This document shows positions 1 to 7,480 of a stretch of 9,625 nt of DNA, in pieces. Positions within the stretch are counted from its first letter, which is position 1; every line of letters starts with the position of its first letter. Source of the DNA: Sphingobacterium thalpophilum (GTDB taxonomy: Bacteria > Bacteroidota > Bacteroidia > Flavobacteriales > Flavobacteriaceae); the NCBI GenBank assembly GCA_943328865.2, contig CALQBR020000025.1, forward strand, positions 1 through 9,625, given 5' to 3'. The translations under genes and the position numbers were made by a program. The notes under the pieces are model-generated. The model had not been told where the DNA came from, made no database searches, and saw nothing but the letters and a program-made list of their open reading frames with translations.

Positions 1-341
1 GTGGTTTTGGAATTGCCAATATTATGTTTGTTTCGGTAAAAGAGCGTACCAATTTAATAGGAATTCAAAAATCATTAGGCGCTAAAAATAGATTTATTTT
101 ATTTCAATTTTTGTTCGAGGCAGTCATTTTGGCGGTTATTGGAGGCGCGATAGGATTAGTATTGGTCTGGATTATTTCTATTGTTTTGACCAATATACTG
201 GAATTTGAATTTATTTTAGGAATAGCAAATGTACTTTTAGGAACTTGCTTAGCTGCTTTAATTGGTTTAATAGCCGGAATTCTGCCTGCTATTACAGCTT
301 CTAAATTAGATCCCGTGGAAGCTATTCGCACAGGAATGTAA
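1..341 (+). CDS. ABC transporter permease, MacB/FtsX family (3' part only)
   Basis: C-terminal part of an integral inner-membrane permease of the MacB/FtsX type, which works with an ATPase subunit to drive export or mechanotransmission across the inner membrane. The reading frame is open from base 3 at the window edge, so the ATG at 24 is an internal methionine and the true start lies upstream. The visible part has the cytoplasmic FtsX-family segment SVKERTNLIGIQKSLGAKN, then two or three hydrophobic helices, then the closing motif ASKLDPVEAIRTGM, matching the usual family ending in DPVEALR. The stop is TAA at 339-341. The N-terminal half, the periplasmic domain and any ATPase partner are outside the window, so the substrate cannot be assigned. 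The family call is firm; the subfamily (MacB, LolC/E-like or other) is not. Confidence 0.88.
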   Translation, partial: GFGIANIMFVSVKERTNLIGIQKSLGAKNRFILFQFLFEAVILAVIGGAIGLVLVWIISIVLTNILEFEFILGIANVLLGTCLAALIGLIAGILPAITASKLDPVEAIRTGM

Positions 342-345
342 ATGG

Positions 346-406
346 ATTGGCTTTTATAAATGGTTATTACTCTGTAGAATTATCATATTGTTGTTTAAAA
401 GCCAAT
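346..406. repeat. 11-bp perfect inverted repeat after the permease gene
   Basis: ATTGGCTTTTA at 346-356 is exactly repeated in reverse complement at 396-406, with 39 nt between the arms. It begins 5 bp after the permease stop codon. Neither arm is followed by a T tract on either strand, so it does not look like a standard intrinsic terminator; it may form a 3' UTR structure. The function is unknown. Confidence 0.5.
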
Positions 407-457
407 AAAGATTCATACCATTATATTTCGAAATGGAATAAGCATGACTTATTGATC

Positions 458-492
458 AAAAAAAATCCCGAGAATTTTCTCGGGATTTGATC
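458..492 (-). terminator. Intrinsic terminator of accD
   Basis: AAATCCCGAGA (463-473) pairs perfectly with TCTCGGGATTT (478-488), leaving a 4-nt ATTT loop, or a longer stem if the A-T at 474/477 also pairs. Read on the minus strand, the hairpin is followed by eight T residues (the A run at 458-465), the classic Rho-independent arrangement. It begins only a few bases after the accD stop at 495-497. On the plus strand the hairpin lacks a continuous T tract, so it would be a weaker terminator for the upstream permease gene. Confidence 0.9.
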
Positions 493-494
493 AT

Positions 495-1349
495 TTATCG
501 GATAGGATTATTTTCAATTAAATCAATATATAAATTAATCTTGTCTTTCAATTCTTTTCTAGGGGTTATAAAATCCAAGAAACCGTGTTCTAAAACAAAT
601 TCTGCCGTTTGAAAACCTTCTGGCAAATCTTTACCAGTAGTGTCTTTTACTACTCTAGGTCCTGCAAAACCGATTAAAGCACCAGGTTCAGAAATGTTGA
701 CATCGCCAAGCATGGCATACGATGCTGTAGTTCCTCCAGTTGTTGGATCAGTACACAATGAAATATACGGAATTTTTGCTTCAGCCAATTGGGCTAATTT
801 TACTGATGTTTTCGCTAATTGCATCAACGAGTATGCTGCTTCCATCATTCTAGCCCCACCTGATTTGGAGATCATCACAAATGGAATATTGTTTTTGATA
901 GAATAATCAATACCACGGGCAATTTTTTCACCTACAACAGCTCCCATCGAGCCGCCAATAAAGGCAAAATCCATACAACAAACCACTAAATCTTTTCCTT
1001 TTGATTTGCCAACACCTGTTCGAACCGCATCTTTTAATTCGCTTTTTTCCATTGCGTCCTTCAAACGATCGGCATACTTTTTAGTATCTACAAAATGCAA
1101 GGGATCTTTTGAGGTCATATTCGAATCGAGCTCTTTGAATTCATTGTCGTCAAATAAAATTTCAAAATATTCTTTACTTCCAATTCGAACATGGAAACCA
1201 TCTTCTGGACTTACCCATAGGTTTCTAGCTAACTCGTCAGCATCAATAATTTTTCCTGTTGGAGATTTATACCACAATCCTTTAGGAACATCTTTTTTGT
1301 CCTCTGTTGCTGTGGTAATTCCTTTTTCTGTTCTTTTAAACCAAGCCAT
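495..1349 (-). CDS. accD: Acetyl-CoA carboxylase carboxyltransferase subunit beta
   Basis: Beta subunit of the carboxyltransferase that moves CO2 from biotin on BCCP to acetyl-CoA, giving malonyl-CoA for fatty-acid synthesis; it acts in the cytoplasm with AccA. The 284-aa product has the crotonase-like carboxyltransferase core: GGSMG at 132-136, SGGARM at 163-168, DPTTGG at 201-206 and GFAGPR at 227-232, all close to E. coli AccD. The ATG start gives the family N-terminus MAWFKR. The odd feature is the N-terminal zinc-ribbon region (about 26-52): the four positions that are cysteines in E. coli AccD are S29, G32, S47 and D50 here, while the surrounding residues still align. accD lies 65 bp downstream of fbaA without a clear promoter of its own and ends at a strong hairpin, so it is probably the last gene of an fbaA-accD transcript. 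AccA is not in the window. Confidence 0.96.
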   Translation of the reverse strand: MAWFKRTEKGITTATEDKKDVPKGLWYKSPTGKIIDADELARNLWVSPEDGFHVRIGSKEYFEILFDDNEFKELDSNMTSKDPLHFVDTKKYADRLKDAMEKSELKDAVRTGVGKSKGKDLVVCCMDFAFIGGSMGAVVGEKIARGIDYSIKNNIPFVMISKSGGARMMEAAYSLMQLAKTSVKLAQLAEAKIPYISLCTDPTTGGTTASYAMLGDVNISEPGALIGFAGPRVVKDTTGKDLPEGFQTAEFVLEHGFLDFITPRKELKDKINLYIDLIENNPIR

Positions 1350-1414
1350 ATCTTTAAATTTAGAATTGTAAATTAGGAATTATAAGTTTGTTCTAAATAA
1401 TTCAAAATTCGGAT

Positions 1415-2482
1415 TTATAAGGTATTCACGTTATTTAAATCAGCAAAAGCCTTTGCTAATCTGGTATTGAAAGTCAACTCTCCTTCGCGAATCCATTTTC
1501 TTGGATCGTAATATTTTTTATTAGGTTGATCATCACCTTCTGGATTTCCAATTTGGGTCTTTAAATAATCTACATTTTTCAGAATATAATCTCGGGTGCC
1601 TTCAGTGTAAGCAAATTGTAAATCGGTATCGATGTTCATTTTAATAACTCCATAACCGATGGCTTCTCTAATTTCTTCTATTGTTGAGCCTGAACCGCCG
1701 TGGAACACAAAATCTACTGGATTGTTTTCTGTATTGAATTTTTGCTTTACATATTCTTGAGAATTCTTCAATATTTTTGGTGTCAATTTTACATTGCCTG
1801 GTTTGTATACCCCATGTACATTTCCAAAAGAAGCGGCAATGGTAAATCGCGGGCTAATTTTCATTAACTCTTCATAGGCATAGGCTACTTCGCTTGGCTG
1901 GGTGTATAGTTTTGAACTGTCAACATCGGTATTATCGACTCCATCTTCTTCTCCGCCTGTTATTCCAAGTTCAATTTCTAATGTCATTCCTATTTTGCTC
2001 ATTCGTTTTAAATACGTTTTGCAAAGTTCAATGTTTTCTTCGATTGGTTCTTCCGATAAATCAATCATGTGTGAGCTGTAAAGTGGTTTTCCAGTTTCGG
2101 CAAAGTGTTTTTCGCTAGCCTCTAATAAACCATCAATCCAAGGTAATAATTTTTTAGCACAATGATCGGTGTGTAAAATTACAGTTGCGCCATAGGCTTC
2201 GGCTAAAGTATGAATGTGTTTTGCACCAGCAATACCACCTAAAATAGCGGCTTTTTCGTTCTCATTAGACAATCCTTTTCCAGCATTAAATAAACAACCG
2301 CCATTTGAGAACTGAATTATAACTGGGGCATTTAGTTTGGCAGCAGTTTCCATCACACTATTTACAGTGCTTGAACCTGTAACATTAATTGCAGGAAGCG
2401 CAAATCCTTTTTCTTTAGCATATAAAAAAATTTCCTGAACTTGATCTCCAGTGGCAACCCCTGGTTTTATATTGTGCGCCAT
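1415..2482 (-). CDS. fbaA: Class II fructose-bisphosphate aldolase
   Basis: Zinc-dependent aldolase that reversibly splits fructose 1,6-bisphosphate into dihydroxyacetone phosphate and glyceraldehyde 3-phosphate in glycolysis and gluconeogenesis. The 355-aa protein is full length for the FbaA-type (class IIA) subgroup, about 359 aa in E. coli. Catalytic and metal residues align with a constant offset of three from E. coli: D106 and H107 in HTDHC (general acid/base and Zn ligand), E171 in EIELG, H223 in NVHGVY, and H261 in the HGGSGS motif. The phosphate-binding segment NIDTD is at 283-287, and the GGEEDGVDN loop of this subgroup is at 176-184. The start is ATG at 2480-2482. It sits between tamL (53 bp upstream) and accD (65 bp downstream), and a good -7 element lies in the tamL-fbaA gap, suggesting its own promoter despite the shared direction. 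Confidence 0.96.
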   Translation of the reverse strand: MAHNIKPGVATGDQVQEIFLYAKEKGFALPAINVTGSSTVNSVMETAAKLNAPVIIQFSNGGCLFNAGKGLSNENEKAAILGGIAGAKHIHTLAEAYGATVILHTDHCAKKLLPWIDGLLEASEKHFAETGKPLYSSHMIDLSEEPIEENIELCKTYLKRMSKIGMTLEIELGITGGEEDGVDNTDVDSSKLYTQPSEVAYAYEELMKISPRFTIAASFGNVHGVYKPGNVKLTPKILKNSQEYVKQKFNTENNPVDFVFHGGSGSTIEEIREAIGYGVIKMNIDTDLQFAYTEGTRDYILKNVDYLKTQIGNPEGDDQPNKKYYDPRKWIREGELTFNTRLAKAFADLNNVNTL

Positions 2483-2514
2483 TGTGTGTTTGTTTAAAAG
2501 TTAAAAAATGATTA

Positions 2515-2522
2515 CAAAATTA
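2515..2522 (-). promoter_or_regulatory. Candidate -7 promoter element for fbaA
   Basis: TAATTTTG on the minus strand matches the Bacteroidota primary-sigma -7 consensus TAnnTTTG exactly and lies 33 bp upstream of the fbaA ATG, inside the 53-bp tamL-fbaA gap. The gap is very AT-rich and no clear TTG-type -33 box is visible at the expected distance, so the call rests on the -7 element alone. Confidence 0.5.
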
Positions 2523-2535
2523 ATAATTTATAAAA

Positions 2536-5082
2536 TTAGAAAGGATAATTAATTCCAATATTTAAGACTGAGTGGGCAAAATTATATTCTCTAAACCATC
2601 TTTTGTTTGTTTCTTCTGCAGGATTGTAGGTTTTGAAGCCCATATCCAAACGCAATACAAAAAAGTTAAAATCATACCTGAATCCAAAACCAGATCCGAT
2701 GGCGCTATTTTTGATTGATTTTAAGCTTGAAAAAACATATCTCTCATCTTCAACATTATCCAAAACATTCCAAATGTTTCCTATGTCAATGAATAATGCG
2801 CCATTTAAATCACCAAAAAGATTAAATCTCAGTTCTGTACTAAAAGCCAGTTTCATATTGGCTTCATTAAAATCGTTAATCCCTCCACTACTTCCTGGTC
2901 CTAGACCATAGGATTTCCAACCTCTATTGTCATTAGAACCTCCTGCGAAATAACTTCTAGAGAAAGGGATGTTGCTTGAATTTTCATAAGGGATTGCTAT
3001 ACCTGCAAATCCTCTTATCGCAAGTATTCTTTTTCTTCTCAAATCCCAATGTTCGATATACTCAATCTCACTTTTTATATATTGCGAATATGCTATGTCA
3101 AACACTGATTTAACTCCATTTTGGTTGGTTATTTGGTTTGTAACTCCTGATAATAAAGATAAAATATTTCCTGCGGATTCAATTTTTGTTTTTAAGGCAT
3201 AGAATTCATTATCCCGAAAATCAGTTTTTGAAGTTTTGGAATAGGCATAACTGGAAGATACGATTAAATTATTGTCGGTTAGTCGGTTTCTTCTTTCTTC
3301 AATACTTTTAATGGTCTTATAATCGGTTGCATTAGGGAAAATAGTGGGTGTAGTTCCTAAAACATCATAGATAAAGCCATTTGTACCACTCTCTATAATC
3401 AAATTATTTTTATCATTAAAGTAGGAAGGATTCACCGAGTAGGTCGGATTTTGAGCCAGTTTATTCAATACGCTGTAAGAAGATTGATATACGTTAAAGT
3501 AGTTTCTCGTATTTACATTTTTTACATATTGAATGTTTAAAAGATCAAATCGCGAGGTGCTGTTTTTCTTCGGAATCCAATTGTAGTTTAAAGAAGTGGT
3601 GAAATTCTCTTTGTCAAGACCAATATTTTCTTGTTTTGCATATCCTAAATTTAAACTAGTGGATGGAATCATGTTTTTAGGAATGATTTTATCAATATTT
3701 AAAGGGAAAAACAGCCTTGGAAAATTTAATTTCATATCGAGACCATATTCTGAGGTATTGAAAAAAGTATCATTTGGATTGGCCAAATATTTAGAAGACC
3801 CAATATTTCCTCGAGCGGCAATTTCTAATGTTTCAGCCCCTCTGAAAATGTTTCGTATAGAAAGGGAAGTGTTTCCGGAAATACCAAAATCCTGAATATT
3901 GGAATGCGTGAAATCTACTCCAGCACCAAATTTATAAGATTCTCTAGGATTTAAATAAATATTAGTGATAAGCGAATTGGAAATACTATCTCTTGAATCT
4001 ACAGTATATTGAATAGTAGGATAGTTAAAAACCCTCAAATTACTTAAATAACTTGATGTTAGATTTGTTTTAATGTCAGAAAAAAGACTTCCTTTTGTAA
4101 TAAAAATAGCATCTGTGATGGCTTTTGGGCGATACTTCAGTTTTTTAGAACTGAACAAGTTAAAGTGGTTGTAAGTAATACTGTCATTTTTTTTACCTTT
4201 ATTATCGGTAAAAATGTTGACCTCACTAATTTTATAAATCTTGAAAGGTATTGATTTGGTAGAATCACCTTCTCTAAATGAGAAATTATCAATAATTAAG
4301 TCAATGTTTACTTTATTTTTTGAATTTAGGGTGTCAATATTGTAATTGATAAAATTTTGTTGAAAATGAAAAACCCCATTATTTCTGAAATCATTTGTAA
4401 TTCTGTTCCTTTCGGCATCAATAGCTTCCTTTTTATAAAGGCTTTCCGTTTTTAAAAAAGTAGCGGTCTTTTTAACTTGATAAATGGAGTCTAAGCTAGG
4501 GGTGCTTATTTTGGTTCGGATTGTATCAAAAACGAAAGGTTTGCCTGTTGAGATGACATACGCTATTTTCCCTTTTTTTTCATTGATAGAGTCAATTCGA
4601 TAGTTTATTTTAGTGCTAAAATACCCTTGGTTAAAATAATGGTATTTTAATCTTTGGGTCGATTTCTGAGTGCTTCTCTCGTCAATAATCACTGGAGGTT
4701 CGCCTGTTTTTTTAAGGAAATTGTGAAGTCCAAAGTACCAAAAAGATTTACCCAAACGGTCCACCTGTTTCTTGGATAGCCATTTTGCTTTCCGCTTATA
4801 CTTTTCAGCGTTCTTAATGAACTTTGATTGGTATACAGAATCTGGATTATTTTTTGCCAGATTAAAAAGGTTAAGTCGCAATCGGTATCCTAAAATAGAA
4901 CTATTAGGGTTTTGATATAATTGGTCAGCTATAATTTCATTATTCTCTTTTTTTCCATTTACCAATATGGTATTCTTGGTCAATAGTTGTTTTCCATCTG
5001 GAACTCTCTTTAGGGTGTTACAAGCAGAGATAATAATTCCTATTAGAATAAATAATGATATTTTTGTAGCAATGTTTCTCAA
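2536..5082 (-). CDS. tamL: TamL-like Omp85 outer-membrane assembly lipoprotein (BamA/TamA family)
   Basis: Omp85-superfamily protein predicted to help assemble outer-membrane proteins or maintain the outer membrane, probably with an inner-membrane TamB partner not in this window. The 848-aa product starts with a type II signal peptide: hydrophobic core 8-18, then ISAC with the lipidated cysteine at C21, a lipoprotein feature of the Bacteroidota TamA homologue called TamL. No acidic cluster follows the cysteine, so a periplasm-facing anchor is likely. POTRA-like repeats occupy roughly 33-375, and a 16-stranded-type barrel runs from about 381 to the end. NRGW at 719-722 corresponds to the conserved (V/I)RG(F/Y) loop-6 motif, and the chain ends in an aromatic residue (YPF), as a barrel beta-signal should. 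The start is TTG at 5080-5082; no in-frame ATG or GTG lies between it and an upstream stop, and the TTG places the signal peptide correctly. A specific TamL rather than BamA role is inference from the lipobox and context. Confidence 0.87.
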   Translation of the reverse strand: MRNIATKISLFILIGIIISACNTLKRVPDGKQLLTKNTILVNGKKENNEIIADQLYQNPNSSILGYRLRLNLFNLAKNNPDSVYQSKFIKNAEKYKRKAKWLSKKQVDRLGKSFWYFGLHNFLKKTGEPPVIIDERSTQKSTQRLKYHYFNQGYFSTKINYRIDSINEKKGKIAYVISTGKPFVFDTIRTKISTPSLDSIYQVKKTATFLKTESLYKKEAIDAERNRITNDFRNNGVFHFQQNFINYNIDTLNSKNKVNIDLIIDNFSFREGDSTKSIPFKIYKISEVNIFTDNKGKKNDSITYNHFNLFSSKKLKYRPKAITDAIFITKGSLFSDIKTNLTSSYLSNLRVFNYPTIQYTVDSRDSISNSLITNIYLNPRESYKFGAGVDFTHSNIQDFGISGNTSLSIRNIFRGAETLEIAARGNIGSSKYLANPNDTFFNTSEYGLDMKLNFPRLFFPLNIDKIIPKNMIPSTSLNLGYAKQENIGLDKENFTTSLNYNWIPKKNSTSRFDLLNIQYVKNVNTRNYFNVYQSSYSVLNKLAQNPTYSVNPSYFNDKNNLIIESGTNGFIYDVLGTTPTIFPNATDYKTIKSIEERRNRLTDNNLIVSSSYAYSKTSKTDFRDNEFYALKTKIESAGNILSLLSGVTNQITNQNGVKSVFDIAYSQYIKSEIEYIEHWDLRRKRILAIRGFAGIAIPYENSSNIPFSRSYFAGGSNDNRGWKSYGLGPGSSGGINDFNEANMKLAFSTELRFNLFGDLNGALFIDIGNIWNVLDNVEDERYVFSSLKSIKNSAIGSGFGFRYDFNFFVLRLDMGFKTYNPAEETNKRWFREYNFAHSVLNIGINYPF
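5059..5066 (+). promoter_or_regulatory. Candidate -7 element for the RNA methyltransferase gene
   Basis: TATTTTTG fits TAnnTTTG exactly on the plus strand. It lies inside the first codons of tamL, 55 bp upstream of the methyltransferase ATG at 5121. No good -33 box is seen, and such AT-rich matches arise by chance in this genome, so confidence is low. Confidence 0.3.
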
Positions 5083-5102
5083 GTGATGTGGAATATTTAA
5101 TT

Positions 5103-5110
5103 CAAAAGTA
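5103..5110 (-). promoter_or_regulatory. Candidate -7 promoter element for tamL
   Basis: TACTTTTG on the minus strand matches the TAnnTTTG consensus and lies about 20 bp upstream of the tamL TTG start, implying a very short leader. A TTTG lies farther upstream on the same strand with a spacer of about 25 nt, slightly longer than usual. It occupies bases that would be coding if the methyltransferase began at the GTG at 5088, which favours the downstream ATG at 5121. Confidence 0.5.
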
Positions 5111-5120
5111 CATTATTTCT

Positions 5121-5849
5121 ATGGTTAGTAAAAACCAAATAAAATTAATAACGAGTTTGCAGCAGAAAAAATTCCGCTCTTTACATCAATTATTTGTTGC
5201 GGAAGGCGTTAAAGTGATAAGTGAATTATTGCAATCGAAGCTCGAATTGGAACATTTATACCTGACTGAAACTCTTTTTGAAGAAGTAAATACAGAGAAA
5301 AAAACGATTATTTCAGAAAGTGATCTTAGGAAAATCAGTGCTTTGAATACCCCTAATAATTGCCTTGCGATTTTTAAAATACCAAAAGATAAGCCGATTT
5401 TTGAAGAAGGATTAATGCTTGCGCTTGACGATATTCGCGATCCAGGGAATTTGGGAACTATTTTGCGATTGTGTGATTGGTTTGGTATTTCACAGCTAGT
5501 TTGTTCGGAGCAAACTGTTGATCTCTATAATCCAAAAGTGATTCAAGCCACTATGGGATCAATAGCTAGGGTTACGGTAAACTATTTGGATTTAAATGAT
5601 TTTATTGGAAAAACCACTTTACCTGTCTTTGGAACTTTTATGGAGGGAAAGAATATTTATGGTGAAAATTTACCTAAAGAAGGAATTATTGTTATGGGGA
5701 ATGAGGCCAATGGAATTAGTCAAAAAATTGAAAAAAGCATCAAAAACAGATTGACTATACCGAGATTTGGCGAATTACAACAAACCGAAAGCTTGAATGT
5801 TGCCACAGCGACAGCCATTATTTTGAGTGAATTCAGAAGAGTAAATTAA
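5121..5849 (+). CDS. SpoU/TrmH-family RNA 2'-O-methyltransferase
   Basis: SPOUT-class enzyme predicted to transfer a methyl group from S-adenosylmethionine to a ribose 2'-OH in rRNA or tRNA in the cytoplasm. The N-terminal part (1-85, containing LFVAEGVKVISELL) is the L30e-like substrate-binding domain seen in RlmB/MRM3-type enzymes. The C-terminal trefoil-knot domain carries the three SpoU motifs: DIRDPGNLGTILR at 104-116 (with N110 and R116), VMGNEANGIS at 191-200, and ESLNVATATA at 223-232. The frame extends upstream to a GTG at 5088, but the ATG at 5121 is chosen because it gives the family-like N-terminus MVSKNQIKLI, a 242-aa product, and leaves room for the divergent tamL promoter. The stop lies only 12 bp from the convergent porT stop. 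The exact modified nucleotide cannot be told from sequence, so no gene symbol is given. Confidence 0.9.
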   Translation: MVSKNQIKLITSLQQKKFRSLHQLFVAEGVKVISELLQSKLELEHLYLTETLFEEVNTEKKTIISESDLRKISALNTPNNCLAIFKIPKDKPIFEEGLMLALDDIRDPGNLGTILRLCDWFGISQLVCSEQTVDLYNPKVIQATMGSIARVTVNYLDLNDFIGKTTLPVFGTFMEGKNIYGENLPKEGIIVMGNEANGISQKIEKSIKNRLTIPRFGELQQTESLNVATATAIILSEFRRVN

Positions 5850-5861
5850 TGGAATCGTTAT

Positions 5862-6572
5862 TTAATGAAAGGTGAAATTAATTAAAACAGCCCTTGTTTT
5901 CATAGATTCAATATTAGAGGTCCAAGGACTATTTGGGGCATTATCTCTAATAAGCTCATCTGTAAGACCAAAAACACCTCTAATTGAAGGCGAAAATTTA
6001 AAATATTCAAAGTAAAAATCAATTCCCAAACCAAGTTCGTAATTCGTTGTCCAAGGCTTCATTCTAAAACGTTGTTGTGAGTTGTCGTCTTTTGAGGTAG
6101 AATTACTACCTAAGTTTAAGGTCGAAGAGAAGCCGCCTACTAAAAAAGGTCTTATGTTTCCAGTTCTTAACGAAGAAAATTTGAGCAATAAGGGAAAATG
6201 TATATAAGTCGATCGCACTTCCCGATAAGCATCGAATTCTTTGATAAAATTAGGGAAAGTAAGATTTCTTTGGGTGTAATACAGTCCTGGCTCAAATCGC
6301 AAGTTTATATATTCATGTAACCTCAAATCACCAACCAAACCCACGTTGAATCCTGTGGTTGTTTCGGCTAAAATGTCTTTCTGATTTGGAGTATAGCTTT
6401 TATAATTAATTTTAAAATCATACGAGTTCATTCCGAGGAAAAATCCCCAATACACTCGTTGTTTGTCCCAATTCTCAAGATTGATAAGTGGATCTTTGCC
6501 AAAAATGTTCTGTGATTGAGCATGACCATTGAATGTCAGTAACAATAAAATAAACGTGGCTAAATTTTTCAT
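5862..6572 (-). CDS. porT: Type IX secretion system outer-membrane protein PorT/SprT
   Basis: Small outer-membrane beta-barrel protein (236 aa) resembling PorT of Porphyromonas gingivalis and SprT of Flavobacterium johnsoniae, needed for type IX secretion and, in gliding species, motility. A Sec signal peptide is clear: MKN, hydrophobic core 5-14, and probable cleavage after GHA at residue 18. The mature part alternates short amphipathic strands (for example GFNVGLVGDLRL at 74-85, INLRFEPGLYY at 89-99, NYELGLGIDFYFEYFKFSP at 177-195), as expected for a PorT-family porin-like barrel, and ends in the aromatic-rich strand VLINFTFH. It lies downstream of ubiE with a 161-bp gap, in the same direction, an adjacency I recall from flavobacteria. 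The start is ATG at 6570-6572. A generic outer-membrane beta-barrel protein is the alternative; the neighbours favour PorT/SprT. Other T9SS genes are not in the window. Confidence 0.78.
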   Translation of the reverse strand: MKNLATFILLLLTFNGHAQSQNIFGKDPLINLENWDKQRVYWGFFLGMNSYDFKINYKSYTPNQKDILAETTTGFNVGLVGDLRLHEYINLRFEPGLYYTQRNLTFPNFIKEFDAYREVRSTYIHFPLLLKFSSLRTGNIRPFLVGGFSSTLNLGSNSTSKDDNSQQRFRMKPWTTNYELGLGIDFYFEYFKFSPSIRGVFGLTDELIRDNAPNSPWTSNIESMKTRAVLINFTFH

Positions 6573-6733
6573 AGTTGTGAAATTTTATTTCTCATAGAAG
6601 TTGTTTGGGATGCTTGGCTAGTTCAATAGTTCGGATTGATTTCTGTTTATTTGAGCTCACTTCGTTTTGTTCAACTATATAGATGTTTACTAAATTTCAT
6701 TTTATTGAAAAATTCGTTGTTTTTGATTTCATC

Positions 6734-7465
6734 TTATTGCTTTGAAGCTGAATAAATAGTAGCTACTCCAAATGTTTGCGGTTTAGCAATAACGGATGTG
6801 AAACCTGTTTTTCTCAAAATGTCGTTCAAAGCCTCGCCATAAGGAAAAGCCGAAGCTGATTCTGATAAATATTGATAAGCAACATTGTCTTTTGAGAATA
6901 ATTTTCCGATTACAGGAAGTATGTTTTTAGAGTAGAAGGTATAGCCTTGTTTGTATGGGGTTTTCTCAGGAATGGAAGTTTCTAAAATCACAAAAATACC
7001 ATTAGGCTTTAAAACGCGTAAAATTTCAGAGAGTCCTTTTTCTAAATTTTCAAAGTTGCGAACTCCAAAAGCTACGGTAATCGCATCAAAGGTGTTGTTG
7101 TCAAAAGGCATGCTTTCTGAATCGGCTAGTATCATTTCAATTTTATCGGAAAGTTTGCGATTCTCAATTTTTTTTCTACCAATATCCAACATCCCTGCCG
7201 AGATGTCTAAGCCGATAATTTTTTCGGCATTGGTTTTGGTCATTAAAATAGCTAAATCACCAGTACCTGTAGCGATATCAAGAATAGTTTTAGGATGGGT
7301 ATTGGCTACTAATTGCAATACTTTTTTACGCCAGCTAACGTCTATTCCGAATGAAATTACACGGTTCAATCCGTCATAATTACCAGAAATATTGTCGAAC
7401 ATTTGGGCGACCTGTTCTTTTTTTCCTAAGGAAGAATTTTTATAAGGCGTAACTTCTTCTTGCAT
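6734..7465 (-). CDS. ubiE: Demethylmenaquinone methyltransferase (UbiE/MenG)
   Basis: Class I SAM-dependent C-methyltransferase that converts demethylmenaquinone to menaquinone, the respiratory quinone of Bacteroidota, so menG is the more precise name here. Numbered from the ATG at 7465, the 243-aa protein has the UbiE N-terminal signature [14 protein letters not shown] at 29-42, SAM motif [13 protein letters not shown] at 61-72, the acidic loop GLDISAGML at 85-93, and the family motif [12 protein letters not shown] at 130-141 followed by the VLKPNG motif at 151-156. The frame continues six codons upstream to a TTG at 7481-7483, but that TTG lies inside a good -7 element and is therefore unlikely to be translated; the ATG is preferred. 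It sits between folA and porT in the same direction, with an apparent promoter of its own. Confidence 0.94.
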   Translation of the reverse strand: MQEEVTPYKNSSLGKKEQVAQMFDNISGNYDGLNRVISFGIDVSWRKKVLQLVANTHPKTILDIATGTGDLAILMTKTNAEKIIGLDISAGMLDIGRKKIENRKLSDKIEMILADSESMPFDNNTFDAITVAFGVRNFENLEKGLSEILRVLKPNGIFVILETSIPEKTPYKQGYTFYSKNILPVIGKLFSKDNVAYQYLSESASAFPYGEALNDILRKTGFTSVIAKPQTFGVATIYSASKQ

Positions 7466-7480
7466 TGAATTATTTTTTTG

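Noticed and set aside
640..1371. Plus-strand open frames opposite accD
   Set aside because: They lie antisense to a clearly recognised gene, have no family-like motifs, and are a by-product of the accD codon pattern.
1894..2118. Plus-strand 74-aa frame inside fbaA
   Set aside because: Cysteine- and arginine-rich composition with no domain, opposite well-conserved aldolase codons including part of the zinc-site region.
2633..3895. Plus-strand frames within tamL
   Set aside because: Antisense to the barrel-coding part of a continuous 848-codon gene; no signals or motifs of their own.
5088..5120. GTG start at 5088 for the RNA methyltransferase
   Set aside because: The 11 added residues do not resemble the family N-terminus and overlap the candidate tamL promoter; the ATG at 5121 is better.
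6573..6733. Possible small gene or RNA in the ubiE-porT gap
   Set aside because: The only minus-strand ATG frame is nine codons long, and no stable hairpin or promoter match stands out.
6951..7379. Plus-strand 142-aa frame opposite ubiE
   Set aside because: Covers the SAM-binding motifs of ubiE on the opposite strand; translated product shows no recognisable features.
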